A stretch of DNA of 46,055 nucleotides from Patescibacteria group bacterium. Lineage in GTDB: Bacteria; Patescibacteriota; Patescibacteriia; Patescibacteriales; UBA12465. The notes under the pieces are model-generated. The model was given only the letters and a program-made list of their open reading frames with translations. It made no database searches and was not told the DNA's origin. Positions 40,556-46,055 of this stretch are shown here, piece after piece. The stretch covers positions 1-46,055 of the forward strand of contig JAIPIE010000001.1 of assembly GCA_021734825.1 (NCBI GenBank). Reading direction: 5' to 3'. Position 1 is the first letter of the stretch; each line of letters opens with the position of its first letter. The translations under genes and the position numbers were made by a program.

Positions 40556-40831
40556 CTAACTAAGACCAGGGAAGCCTCCCATATCTTGCATTTTTTTAGC
40601 CATCAAACGTTGAGCTTTTTTAATAGCGTCATTGAAACAGCTTTTTAAAGCGCTGGCCTGGCTATCAAGACTTAATTCTGGATTTAGTTTTAATTCCATT
40701 ATTTCTAAATTGCCATTTAATACTAATTTAACACCATTTTTTTCTTCAGTTACACTTTCTTCGGCGAGAGCACTTTGCATGGTTTTAGCTTGACTGCGCA
40801 AATCTTTAAATTGTTTGAGTTTGTTGAACAT
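40556..40831 (-). CDS. YbaB/EbfC family nucleoid-associated protein
   Basis: A small DNA-binding protein of 91 residues (family about 100). A Lys/Gln-rich N-terminal helix (FNKLKQFKDLRSQAKTMQSAL) is followed by a strand pair (VKLVLNGNLEIMELKLN) and a C-terminal helix with KKAQRLMAKKMQDMGG. It forms dimers with tweezer-like shape. The ybaB-recR pairing is conserved; here the usual upstream dnaX is replaced by dnaB. Confidence 0.93.
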   Translation of the reverse strand: MFNKLKQFKDLRSQAKTMQSALAEESVTEEKNGVKLVLNGNLEIMELKLNPELSLDSQASALKSCFNDAIKKAQRLMAKKMQDMGGFPGLS

Positions 40832-40856
40832 ATAATTATATTATTTTATTGAATTT

Positions 40857-42239
40857 TTATTGAGTTGGTGGGTGCTGGCTCATATTACGGAAACTGGCGG
40901 TGCTTTCATCAAAGAAGAGGTCAATTTTGCCAGTAGGGCCATTACGATGTTTGGCAATATGTACTTCCGCTTTATATCTTTCATCCATCGGCAGGTCATT
41001 AGGATTATAGCTACGATCTGCCGCTTTACGATAAATAAACATAACTACGTCAGCGTCCTGCTCAATAGATCCGGAATCACGTAAGTGAGATAATTTGGGA
41101 ATGGCCGGGCTAGTTGCTTCAACTGCACGAGACAGCTGAGCCAAGGCAAGTACAGGTATATTTAATTCACGGGCGATACCTTTTAAACCACGGCTAATTT
41201 CACCTATTTCCTGCACGCGATTATCGGTAAAACGACCGCGTCCTTCCATTAACTGGAGATAGTCAATAACAATTAAACCTAAACCTTTTTCCATCTGTAA
41301 ACGGCGGCATTTAGCTCTAATTTCCATAACCGATAAGGTGCTGGAATCGTCAATGTAAATCGGAGCTTCGGCTAATTCGCCCATTGCTTTACCGATTTTG
41401 GTAAAATCATTATCATCTTCTTTATCGGATAAATGCCCAGTACGCATCTTCCATAAATTAACATTAGCCTGAGCACAAAGCATACGATCAACTAATTGTT
41501 CCTTGCCCATTTCTAAAGAAAAGATACCAACTCCAGCCTTATTACGAATAGCTGCCTGACGAGCAATATCAAGGGCGAGGGAGGTCTTGCCCACACTAGG
41601 ACGAGCCGCCAAAATAACCAAATCAGATTTCTGTAGACCGGCTAAAAGAGCATCAAGGTCACTAAAACCAGTACTTAAACCGCGGAGCTTGCCACCATGT
41701 TTATGCAGTTCATCAATTCTTTCAAAAGCGTCAGCTAATAAACCATCAATAGGCAAGAAGGCATTTTTTAAATATTTACGAGAAACACCAAATACTCTTT
41801 TTTCGGTTTCATCTAAAATTTCATCAATGTCACGATCTTCTTCAAAGCTAGCACTAGCAATCTCTGCCGCCGCTTGTTGCAGACGTCTTAAGGTAGCCTT
41901 TTTCTGAATAATACTGGCATATTGATTGATGTTGCCAGTAGTAGCGACGGTGTTGGAAAGTTGTGCCAGATAAGTACGCCCGCCGATGTCAGTCAGCTGT
42001 TTCTTATCTTCGAGTTTATTGGCTAAAGTAATAATATCAATCGGCTCTTGACTGTTATATAGTTCTTGAATTGATTCGTATATTTTTTGATTATTTTGAC
42101 GATAAAAATCTTGTGGCAGAATCATGTCAACCACTCTAATAATGGCATCCTTATCAATTAAAAGACAGCCCAAAAGCGATTCTTCTGCTTCAAGACTGTG
42201 AGGTGGAATTTTCGCGATTAGATTATTATCAGTAGCCAT
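40857..42239 (-). CDS. dnaB: Replicative DNA helicase DnaB
   Basis: Hexameric 5'-3' helicase of the replication fork. The N-terminal domain (PPHSLEAEESLLGCLLID onward) binds primase. The RecA-like core has GLSTGFSDLDALLAGLQ, Walker A ARPSVGKT (212-219), GIFSLEMGKEQL, the Walker B region GLIVIDYLQLM and the SRGLKGIARELNIPVLALAQLSR block. At 460 residues it is of normal length and carries no intein, unlike many dnaB genes. First gene of the minus-strand dnaB-ybaB-recR unit. Confidence 0.98.
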   Translation of the reverse strand: MATDNNLIAKIPPHSLEAEESLLGCLLIDKDAIIRVVDMILPQDFYRQNNQKIYESIQELYNSQEPIDIITLANKLEDKKQLTDIGGRTYLAQLSNTVATTGNINQYASIIQKKATLRRLQQAAAEIASASFEEDRDIDEILDETEKRVFGVSRKYLKNAFLPIDGLLADAFERIDELHKHGGKLRGLSTGFSDLDALLAGLQKSDLVILAARPSVGKTSLALDIARQAAIRNKAGVGIFSLEMGKEQLVDRMLCAQANVNLWKMRTGHLSDKEDDNDFTKIGKAMGELAEAPIYIDDSSTLSVMEIRAKCRRLQMEKGLGLIVIDYLQLMEGRGRFTDNRVQEIGEISRGLKGIARELNIPVLALAQLSRAVEATSPAIPKLSHLRDSGSIEQDADVVMFIYRKAADRSYNPNDLPMDERYKAEVHIAKHRNGPTGKIDLFFDESTASFRNMSQHPPTQ

Positions 42240-42402
42240 AACTTATATCTTTTATATCCATTTCATCTTATCTTATTGTGAATCATTGTTCAAGTGAAAT
42301 TTATTAACTTTTTATGCACGGTTTATACGCAATTATCTGTGTTTTTACTTTATTTCTTTTATTTACTTATTATTAGCCTCTTATCTAGAAGATTGCTAAT
42401 AA

Positions 42403-42427
42403 AAAATCGCCTTTTATGGCGATTTTT
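42403..42427. terminator. Terminator of tRNA-Thr
   Basis: AAAATCGCC (42403-42411) pairs with GGCGATTTT (42418-42426). On the minus strand it lies about seven bases after the tRNA 3' end and has a T-run. A further AT-rich inverted repeat (TTATTAGC at 42370-42377 with GCTAATAA at 42395-42402) sits just beyond it. Confidence 0.88.
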
Positions 42428-42433
42428 GAGAAA

Positions 42434-42510
42434 TGGAGCCGCCTGTCGGGTTCGAACCGACGACCTGCTGTTTACAAAACAGCTGCTCTGACCAGCTGAG
42501 CTAAGGCGGC
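42434..42510 (-). tRNA. tRNA-Thr (anticodon UGU)
   Basis: Full cloverleaf on the minus strand: acceptor GCCGCCT/AGGCGGC, D-arm GCTC...GAGC, anticodon stem GCTGT/ACAGC with loop TTTGTAA (anticodon TGT at positions 34-36), T-arm GTCGG-TTCGAAC-CCGAC, discriminator T and an encoded CCA. A plus-strand ORF across it is spurious. Confidence 0.97.
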
Positions 42511-42519
42511 AATAATATG

Positions 42520-42548
42520 ATGATATATTATTTTTAAAATTTTGGCAA
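42520..42548 (-). promoter_or_regulatory. Promoter of tRNA-Thr
   Basis: On the minus strand: TTGCCA (42543-42548), 17-bp spacer, TATCAT (42520-42525), ten bases before the mature tRNA 5' end. Confidence 0.7.
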
Positions 42549-42552
42549 CAAT

Positions 42553-42581
42553 TTGCTAGCCTGGGCTAAAAGGTATATATT
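42553..42581 (+). promoter_or_regulatory. Candidate promoter of the PHP gene (near-leaderless)
   Basis: TTGCTA (42553-42558), 17-bp spacer, TATATT (42576-42581). The ATG at 42588 is only six bases beyond the -10, so transcription would begin at or next to the start codon. Confidence 0.45.
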
Positions 42582-42587
42582 TAAATT

Positions 42588-43469
42588 ATGAAAATAGACT
42601 TACAAGTGCATTCAACTTATTCTGATGGCTATTACTCTCCGAGTAAATTGGCTGGCCTGTTGCATCGCTATGGCATCGAAGTTGCTTCTTTAACCGATCA
42701 TAATACTGTTGCCGGGCAAGCGGAATTTAAGAAAGCTTGTATGCGCTATGGTATTAAAGCTGTGCCTGGCTTAGAGTTGTATGCTAGTTATAAGCAGAGA
42801 TCTTTTAATTTGCTTTGGTATAACTATGACACCTCATCGCCAGAGCTTAAAAAAATGCTTGAGTCTACTCACGCCCGTCGACAGCGTTTTGTTAAAAAAG
42901 TAAACATACGTTTACGTAACTTAGGCCTACACTTTAATTTAGGTAGGTTTATTCAAGAACATCCTGGTTATTTGCCCACCAATCATTTAGCTGATGCCAT
43001 TTGGGCAGTTCCGGCGAATAGAAAAGTAATTAAAAAGGCTTTACAACTGGATATTGTTCGTGAAGATGATATTGTTCGTTATTGTTTTTATCCTAAGGAT
43101 GGTTTGCGTCTACATGATGCCCGTATTGGCTTGGCTCGCATTTTACAAATGCGTAAACAGATTGGCGGGCAATTAATCATTTGCCATCCCGCACTAAACA
43201 ATAAGATGCATGGCAATCTAGTGGAAATTTTAATGGCGGCGGGAGTTGATGGTTTTGAATTACTATCACCACATCATTCTTATAACGATACCATGCGCTT
43301 AATGTCATTAGCCGAACGCACTGGAGCTATTGTCAGTGGTGGCACCGATTTTCATCGTCCCGGTGCGAAAGCGGGAAAACTACGCTATGCTTGGGACTGG
43401 TTTACTGTTAAGAGTGATGGTTTATTTGGTATTAATAGAATAATAAATAATAAAAAAAAGCTCGGTTAA
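42588..43469 (+). CDS. PHP domain phosphoesterase (RNase AM/TrpH-like)
   Basis: A 293-residue PHP-fold metal hydrolase. The N-terminus reads IDLQVHSTYSDGYYSPSKL, with His8 and Asp13 in place but Gln6 where the first His of the usual HxH pair would be. Then come SLTDHNT (Asp37-His38), VPGLEL (Glu63), IICHPALN and the C-terminal SGGTDFHRPG. This arrangement fits the YciV/TrpH branch (3',5'-nucleotide bisphosphatase, 5'-3' RNase AM) more than PolX. The substrate is not certain. Lies alone between two minus-strand tRNA genes; its stop codon is inside the following terminator. Confidence 0.85.
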   Translation: MKIDLQVHSTYSDGYYSPSKLAGLLHRYGIEVASLTDHNTVAGQAEFKKACMRYGIKAVPGLELYASYKQRSFNLLWYNYDTSSPELKKMLESTHARRQRFVKKVNIRLRNLGLHFNLGRFIQEHPGYLPTNHLADAIWAVPANRKVIKKALQLDIVREDDIVRYCFYPKDGLRLHDARIGLARILQMRKQIGGQLIICHPALNNKMHGNLVEILMAAGVDGFELLSPHHSYNDTMRLMSLAERTGAIVSGGTDFHRPGAKAGKLRYAWDWFTVKSDGLFGINRIINNKKKLG

Positions 43470-43482
43470 AACCGAGTTTTTT
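43461..43482. terminator. Bidirectional terminator, PHP gene / tRNA-Lys
   Basis: CTCGGTT (43461-43467) pairs with AACCGAG (43470-43476); T-run on plus, A-run on plus upstream giving a T-run on minus. The PHP stop codon TAA lies in the hairpin. Confidence 0.9.
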
Positions 43483-43483
43483 G

Positions 43484-43556
43484 TGCGCCCAGGGGGATTC
43501 GAACCCACGACCGTCTCCTTAAAAGGGAGCTGCTCTACCAACTGAGCTATAGGCGC
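43484..43556 (-). tRNA. tRNA-Lys (anticodon UUU)
   Basis: Minus-strand cloverleaf of 73 bases: acceptor GCGCCTA/TGGGCGC (one G-T pair), D-arm GCTC...GAGC, anticodon loop CTTTTAA (anticodon TTT), T-loop TTCGAAT, discriminator A. CCA is not encoded (CAA follows), unlike tRNA-Thr. Two non-pairs, one at the top of the anticodon stem (G27/A43) and one in the T-stem (T50/C64), are visible. Confidence 0.95.
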
Positions 43557-43576
43557 TTATCTTTATTTAAGCAAAA

Positions 43577-43590
43577 AGGCTTTTCAGCCT
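43577..43590 (-). promoter_or_regulatory. Terminator-like GAAA hairpin between promoter and tRNA-Lys
   Basis: On the minus strand: AGGCT-GAAA-AGCCT then TTTTT, placed 15 bases downstream of the -10 and 21 bases before the tRNA. A five-pair stem with a GNRA loop and a T-run looks like a small attenuator or a processing signal in the pre-tRNA leader. Confidence 0.5.
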
Positions 43591-43604
43591 AAGGAATTAA
43601 TTTG

Positions 43605-43633
43605 ATAGTATCAAAAATATTTTTTTTTGACAA
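43605..43633 (-). promoter_or_regulatory. Promoter of tRNA-Lys
   Basis: On the minus strand: TTGTCA (43628-43633), 17-bp spacer, TACTAT (43605-43610) with extended TGA. Confidence 0.72.
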
Positions 43634-43662
43634 GAGCTAAGGGAATATGGATAAATTGTTAC

Positions 43663-43691
43663 TTTTTCTGTTTGCCGACGTTTGATATAAT
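43663..43691 (+). promoter_or_regulatory. Promoter of the sigma factor operon
   Basis: Extended -10 TGATATAAT (TATAAT at 43686-43691) with a poor -35 (TTTTTC at 43663-43668, 17-bp spacer). It leaves a leader of about 88 bases. The form is a housekeeping sigma-70 type, so autoregulation by the encoded sigma is not evident. Confidence 0.6.
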
Positions 43692-43724
43692 AGATTAAAG
43701 GATAATATGTGCTTATTACCAAAA

Positions 43725-43754
43725 AAAATCAAAATTTCTAGATAATTTGATTTT
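43725..43754 (+). promoter_or_regulatory. Hairpin in the sigma factor 5' leader
   Basis: AAAATCAAA (43725-43733) is exactly complementary to TTTGATTTT (43746-43754) and the stem continues inward with one bulge (ATT/AAT). No T-run follows. It is the third leader hairpin of this kind in the window. Confidence 0.5.
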
Positions 43755-43785
43755 AATTAATCTTTTGGCTTAAGCAAGTGCACTT

Positions 43786-44376
43786 ATGAACACTAGTTTT
43801 AATGTAACTCTCGTAGATGAGTTGGCGAAAGCTGCTCAAAATGGTGCGAGCGATGCTTTTGCTCAGCTCTATGATCTCCATATCAAAAAGATTTATAATT
43901 TTATTTATTATAAAACTTTAAATAAGACGGTGGCTGAAGATATCTGTAGTCAGGTATTTATTAAGGCTTGGCAGAAATTATCACAATTTCAGGGAGGGAG
44001 TTTCTCTGCTTGGCTGTATACAATTGCTCGTAATAGCGTGAGTGATTATTACCGCCGCGAACATCAACATTTAAATATTGATGATTGTTGGGACTTATCC
44101 GATAAGGAAGATTTTCTTGCTCGCATTGATCAAGGTTTGAATATGGAAAAAATTCAAGAAACGATGAAAGTGTTGAAAAATGAAGAAAGAGAAATTTTAA
44201 TGATGAGATTTTGGCTGGATCTATCGTTTAAAGAAATTGCCGAACAATTAGAAAAAAAGGAGGGGGCAGTTAAGATGGCTTGCGGACGAGCTTTAAAAAA
44301 TTTACAACATAATATGCCACTGGTAGTCTTTATGTTGCTGCCAGAGCTAATAAATATATGCAAGAAAATGAATTAA
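43786..44376 (+). CDS. RNA polymerase sigma factor, ECF-type sigma-70
   Basis: A 196-residue two-domain sigma factor. Region 2 spans about residues 25-95 (LYDLHIKKIYNFIYYKTLNK, AEDICSQVFIKAWQKL, SFSAWLYTIARNSVSDYYRR). Region 4 spans about 125-178 (LKNEEREILMMRFWLDLSFKEIAEQL, then EGAVKMACGRALKNLQ, the helix-turn-helix that reads the -35). Region 3 is absent, as in ECF factors. The C-terminal ~20 residues (MPLVVFMLLPELINICKKMN) are an added hydrophobic tail. Its end overlaps the start of the next gene by 19 bases, implying a coupled sigma/anti-sigma pair. Confidence 0.9.
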   Translation: MNTSFNVTLVDELAKAAQNGASDAFAQLYDLHIKKIYNFIYYKTLNKTVAEDICSQVFIKAWQKLSQFQGGSFSAWLYTIARNSVSDYYRREHQHLNIDDCWDLSDKEDFLARIDQGLNMEKIQETMKVLKNEEREILMMRFWLDLSFKEIAEQLEKKEGAVKMACGRALKNLQHNMPLVVFMLLPELINICKKMN

Positions 44377-45923
44377 AAAACATTCTGGAAGAGTTATATA
44401 AAATAGATTCTAGTTTGCGCGAATTTGAAGGACCGCTGCGTGAAGTGATTATACAGATGTCGGACCTAGGCCCGGATACACAATTTACGCCTGCATTAGC
44501 TGCTAGAATTAAGGAGCAAGTAATGAATAAGGTAAAAGAAGTCTCCATTCCAAATCACACCGCCTTTTCTTTCAACTTTATTAATAAACAGAAATATGTT
44601 TACGTCGGCTCAGCTTTAGTGATAGTTCTGTTATTAATGTTGGTGGTATATAAGTTGCCAGCCTTTAAGCAGTTTAATCCTGATTCTAATCTTGAACTTG
44701 ATTTAGCTGGCAAGGATAACAATTTAGCACTGAATACAGTTAGGTCTGATAATGGTGATGAGGTTATCAAATTGGCTGCCAATGCTTTTGGCTCATTATC
44801 CGCTCAAACTTCTGGACAAGACACTGGCATGGCTTTAGCTCAAGATGCAAGAATGGTGAACGAATTAGGACAGGCATCCGTCATGCCCGTTAGTTCAGAG
44901 ACGGTCAGCGTTAGCGTGTCAAACGATTTTGCCATTACGCCAATTGCTCCAGGTTTTGGTGCCGGTGGTTCTGGTGGTATGTCTATGTCTAAAATGATTG
45001 CTCCTTGGTATCAGATAAAATATGTATATGCTGGAGAGCAATTAACTCTAAAAGACGAACGCGGTGAAGTTTATAAGCGTCTTGTGGGAACTATGAATTC
45101 TAATCTAATATCTTTAGTTAAAAATCTAAAATTTAGCGATTTAGAGATGTCTTCTTTTAATAATTTAACAGTTAGTAATTTATCTTTAATGGAAGATAAG
45201 GAAAAAGGCTTGGCTATTAATTTTGATTTCGTCAATGATAATATCTACATATCAGAGAATTGGCAAAAATGGCGCATTCCAGAGAGAGACGCTTGTGGTG
45301 CTGATAATGCTTGTTGGGAAAGATTTCGTCTTAAGGAAAGCGATGTGCCGAGTGATAGCGACTTAATTGCCATTAGTGATGAGTTTATCAGTAATCATGA
45401 GATTAGTCTTAATCACTACGGACCAGCTCAAGTGGATAATAATTGGCGTCAAGATTATGAACTTTCCTCAGATAAAAATAATTACTATATTCCAGAATAC
45501 ATGAGCGTGGTCTATCCATTAATGATTAATGAAGAAGCAGTTTTGGATCAGAGTGGTAATCCCTATGGCTTGCGAGTAAATATTAATTTATTACAGAATA
45601 TGGCTTCTGGTTTAAACGGACTTAGTCCTTATCGTTATCAGAGTTCTGATTATAACCTTGAGACTGATTTCTCCAGAATTGTTAAAGTGGCTGAAACGAG
45701 CAATCGGGCGGGTATTTATTATGGCAGCCTTAATGATAGGGAGGTTCAAGAAATTAAACTTGGCACTCCGACTCGCGCTTATGTACAATATTGGCGTTAT
45801 CAAAACAATAACAATGAAGAGCTGTTAATTCCAGCGCTGGTGTTTCCGGTCTTAACTAATAATAATCAAGCATTTTATGGACAGCGATCAGTTGTTGTGC
45901 CTTTAGTCAAGGAACTTTGGTAA
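44358..45923 (+). CDS. Single-pass membrane protein, candidate anti-sigma factor
   Basis: A 521-residue protein overlapping the sigma gene by 19 bases. Residues 1-78 are a cytoplasmic helical segment, one membrane helix spans about 81-99, and about 420 residues lie outside the cell. The N-terminal segment would be the sigma-binding part. It lacks the HxxxCxxC zinc anti-sigma motif, so assignment rests on gene order and topology. The external part has a Gly/Ser/Met-rich stretch (about 190-215) and a Tyr/Asn-rich folded region with a Cys pair (residues 313 and 318, CGADNAC); I recognise no known domain. Its stop is immediately followed by the inverted repeat of a possible insertion element. Confidence 0.65.
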   Translation: MQENELKNILEELYKIDSSLREFEGPLREVIIQMSDLGPDTQFTPALAARIKEQVMNKVKEVSIPNHTAFSFNFINKQKYVYVGSALVIVLLLMLVVYKLPAFKQFNPDSNLELDLAGKDNNLALNTVRSDNGDEVIKLAANAFGSLSAQTSGQDTGMALAQDARMVNELGQASVMPVSSETVSVSVSNDFAITPIAPGFGAGGSGGMSMSKMIAPWYQIKYVYAGEQLTLKDERGEVYKRLVGTMNSNLISLVKNLKFSDLEMSSFNNLTVSNLSLMEDKEKGLAINFDFVNDNIYISENWQKWRIPERDACGADNACWERFRLKESDVPSDSDLIAISDEFISNHEISLNHYGPAQVDNNWRQDYELSSDKNNYYIPEYMSVVYPLMINEEAVLDQSGNPYGLRVNINLLQNMASGLNGLSPYRYQSSDYNLETDFSRIVKVAETSNRAGIYYGSLNDREVQEIKLGTPTRAYVQYWRYQNNNNEELLIPALVFPVLTNNNQAFYGQRSVVVPLVKELW

Positions 45924-45930
45924 TGTGCAC

Positions 45931-45980
45931 ACACATATGGCGGTTTTCCCACCAATATGCCAAAATACGGCCATATGTGT
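45931..45980. repeat. 11-bp inverted repeat at the right edge (possible IS end)
   Basis: ACACATATGGC (45931-45941) and GCCATATGTGT (45970-45980) are exact reverse complements, 28 bases apart. The stretch begins TGTGCACACA directly after the TAA at 45921-45923. The right arm covers the second possible start codon of the following ORF. TG-initiated ends are typical of IS3/IS481 elements, but the other end is outside the window. Confidence 0.5.
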
Positions 45981-46055
45981 ACTAAACTACCAAATAATCC
46001 TCTAGAAGAGAGATTAAGATGGGTATTGCCCATTGTTAGAAAGGAAATAAAACTA
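45957..46055 (+). CDS. 5' end of an ORF, likely HTH/transposase (runs off the window)
   Basis: Frame open from 45924 to the window end. ATG at 45957 gives MPKYGHMCTKLPNNP, continuing EERLRWVLPIVRKEIKL; a second ATG at 45975 is the alternative start. The sequence after NNP (Glu/Arg-rich helix, then WVLPIVRKEIKL) resembles the first helix of the helix-turn-helix in IS481/IS3-type transposases. With the inverted repeat just upstream it suggests the left end of an insertion sequence. Only 33 residues are visible, so identity is tentative. Confidence 0.4.
   Translation, partial: MPKYGHMCTKLPNNPLEERLRWVLPIVRKEIKL

Noticed and set aside
42294..42491. 65-codon plus-strand ORF
   Set aside because: It crosses the terminator and most of tRNA-Thr; its last part is the antisense of the tRNA.
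1..46055. CRISPR array, prophage, or integrated defence island
   Set aside because: No regularly spaced direct repeats, no cas, phage structural or restriction genes seen on either strand; the content is housekeeping apart from the right edge.

Overview
The window looks like a chromosomal segment of a Patescibacteria/CPR bacterium, probably of the Parcubacteria/Falkowbacteria kind. This rests on AT-rich DNA, dense short operons, gene types common in that group (PEGA-domain protein, DUF3160 protein, compact ATP synthase operon, small Cys-rich proteins), standard-code stops (TAA, TAG and TGA all end genes) and a near absence of Shine-Dalgarno motifs. The lineage is inferred from gene content, not from a marker-gene tree. 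Almost everything is housekeeping; the only mobile-element signal is at the extreme right end.

Layout. 1-2040: 3' part of dnaK, then dnaJ. 2045-3212: a tiny Cys-rich ORF and tatD. 3249-10042: a complete F-type ATP synthase operon (atpZ/I-B-E-F-H-A-G-D-C); the c subunit carries a two-carboxylate Na+-type site. 10062-12370: uppP (minus), a lipoprotein under a perfect consensus promoter, and a gene-poor stretch with a decayed small membrane ORF. 12303-14506: CIRCE-controlled groES-groEL. 14536-19481: a nucleotidyltransferase, mltG, a DUF3160 membrane protein and an unrecognised 336-aa protein in one transcription unit. 19502-23651: a 48-aa membrane peptide and two large, divergently transcribed polytopic membrane proteins, one GT-C-like. 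23668-26993: tRNA-modification operon miaB-miaA-dus, convergent with gatB (27007-28515, minus).

28573-32514 (minus): a pyrimidine deoxynucleotide operon, namely dCMP deaminase, thyA, a RibD/DHFR-type reductase, a P-loop kinase-like protein and a fused dTMP kinase-dUTPase; together these take dCMP to dUMP to dTMP to dTDP while removing dUTP. 32546-36560: DUF167 gene, three GT2 glycosyltransferases and galU (surface polysaccharide). 36581-39184 (minus): murA and a PEGA protein. 39232-39691: rplU with a hairpin leader and no rpmA beside it. 39689-42239 (minus): dnaB-ybaB-recR plus a small basic membrane protein with the one perfect SD of the window. 42403-43633: tRNA-Thr(UGU), a PHP phosphoesterase gene and tRNA-Lys(UUU). 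43663-45923: an ECF-type sigma factor overlapping a single-pass membrane protein that is probably its anti-sigma partner. 45924-46055: an inverted repeat and the 5' end of an ORF that looks like the edge of an insertion sequence.

Promoters are easy to see (TTGACA/TATAAT, often with an extended TGn -10) and most units end in GC-stem/T-run terminators, many bidirectional. Several separately promoted genes have strong 5'-leader hairpins in place of an SD.
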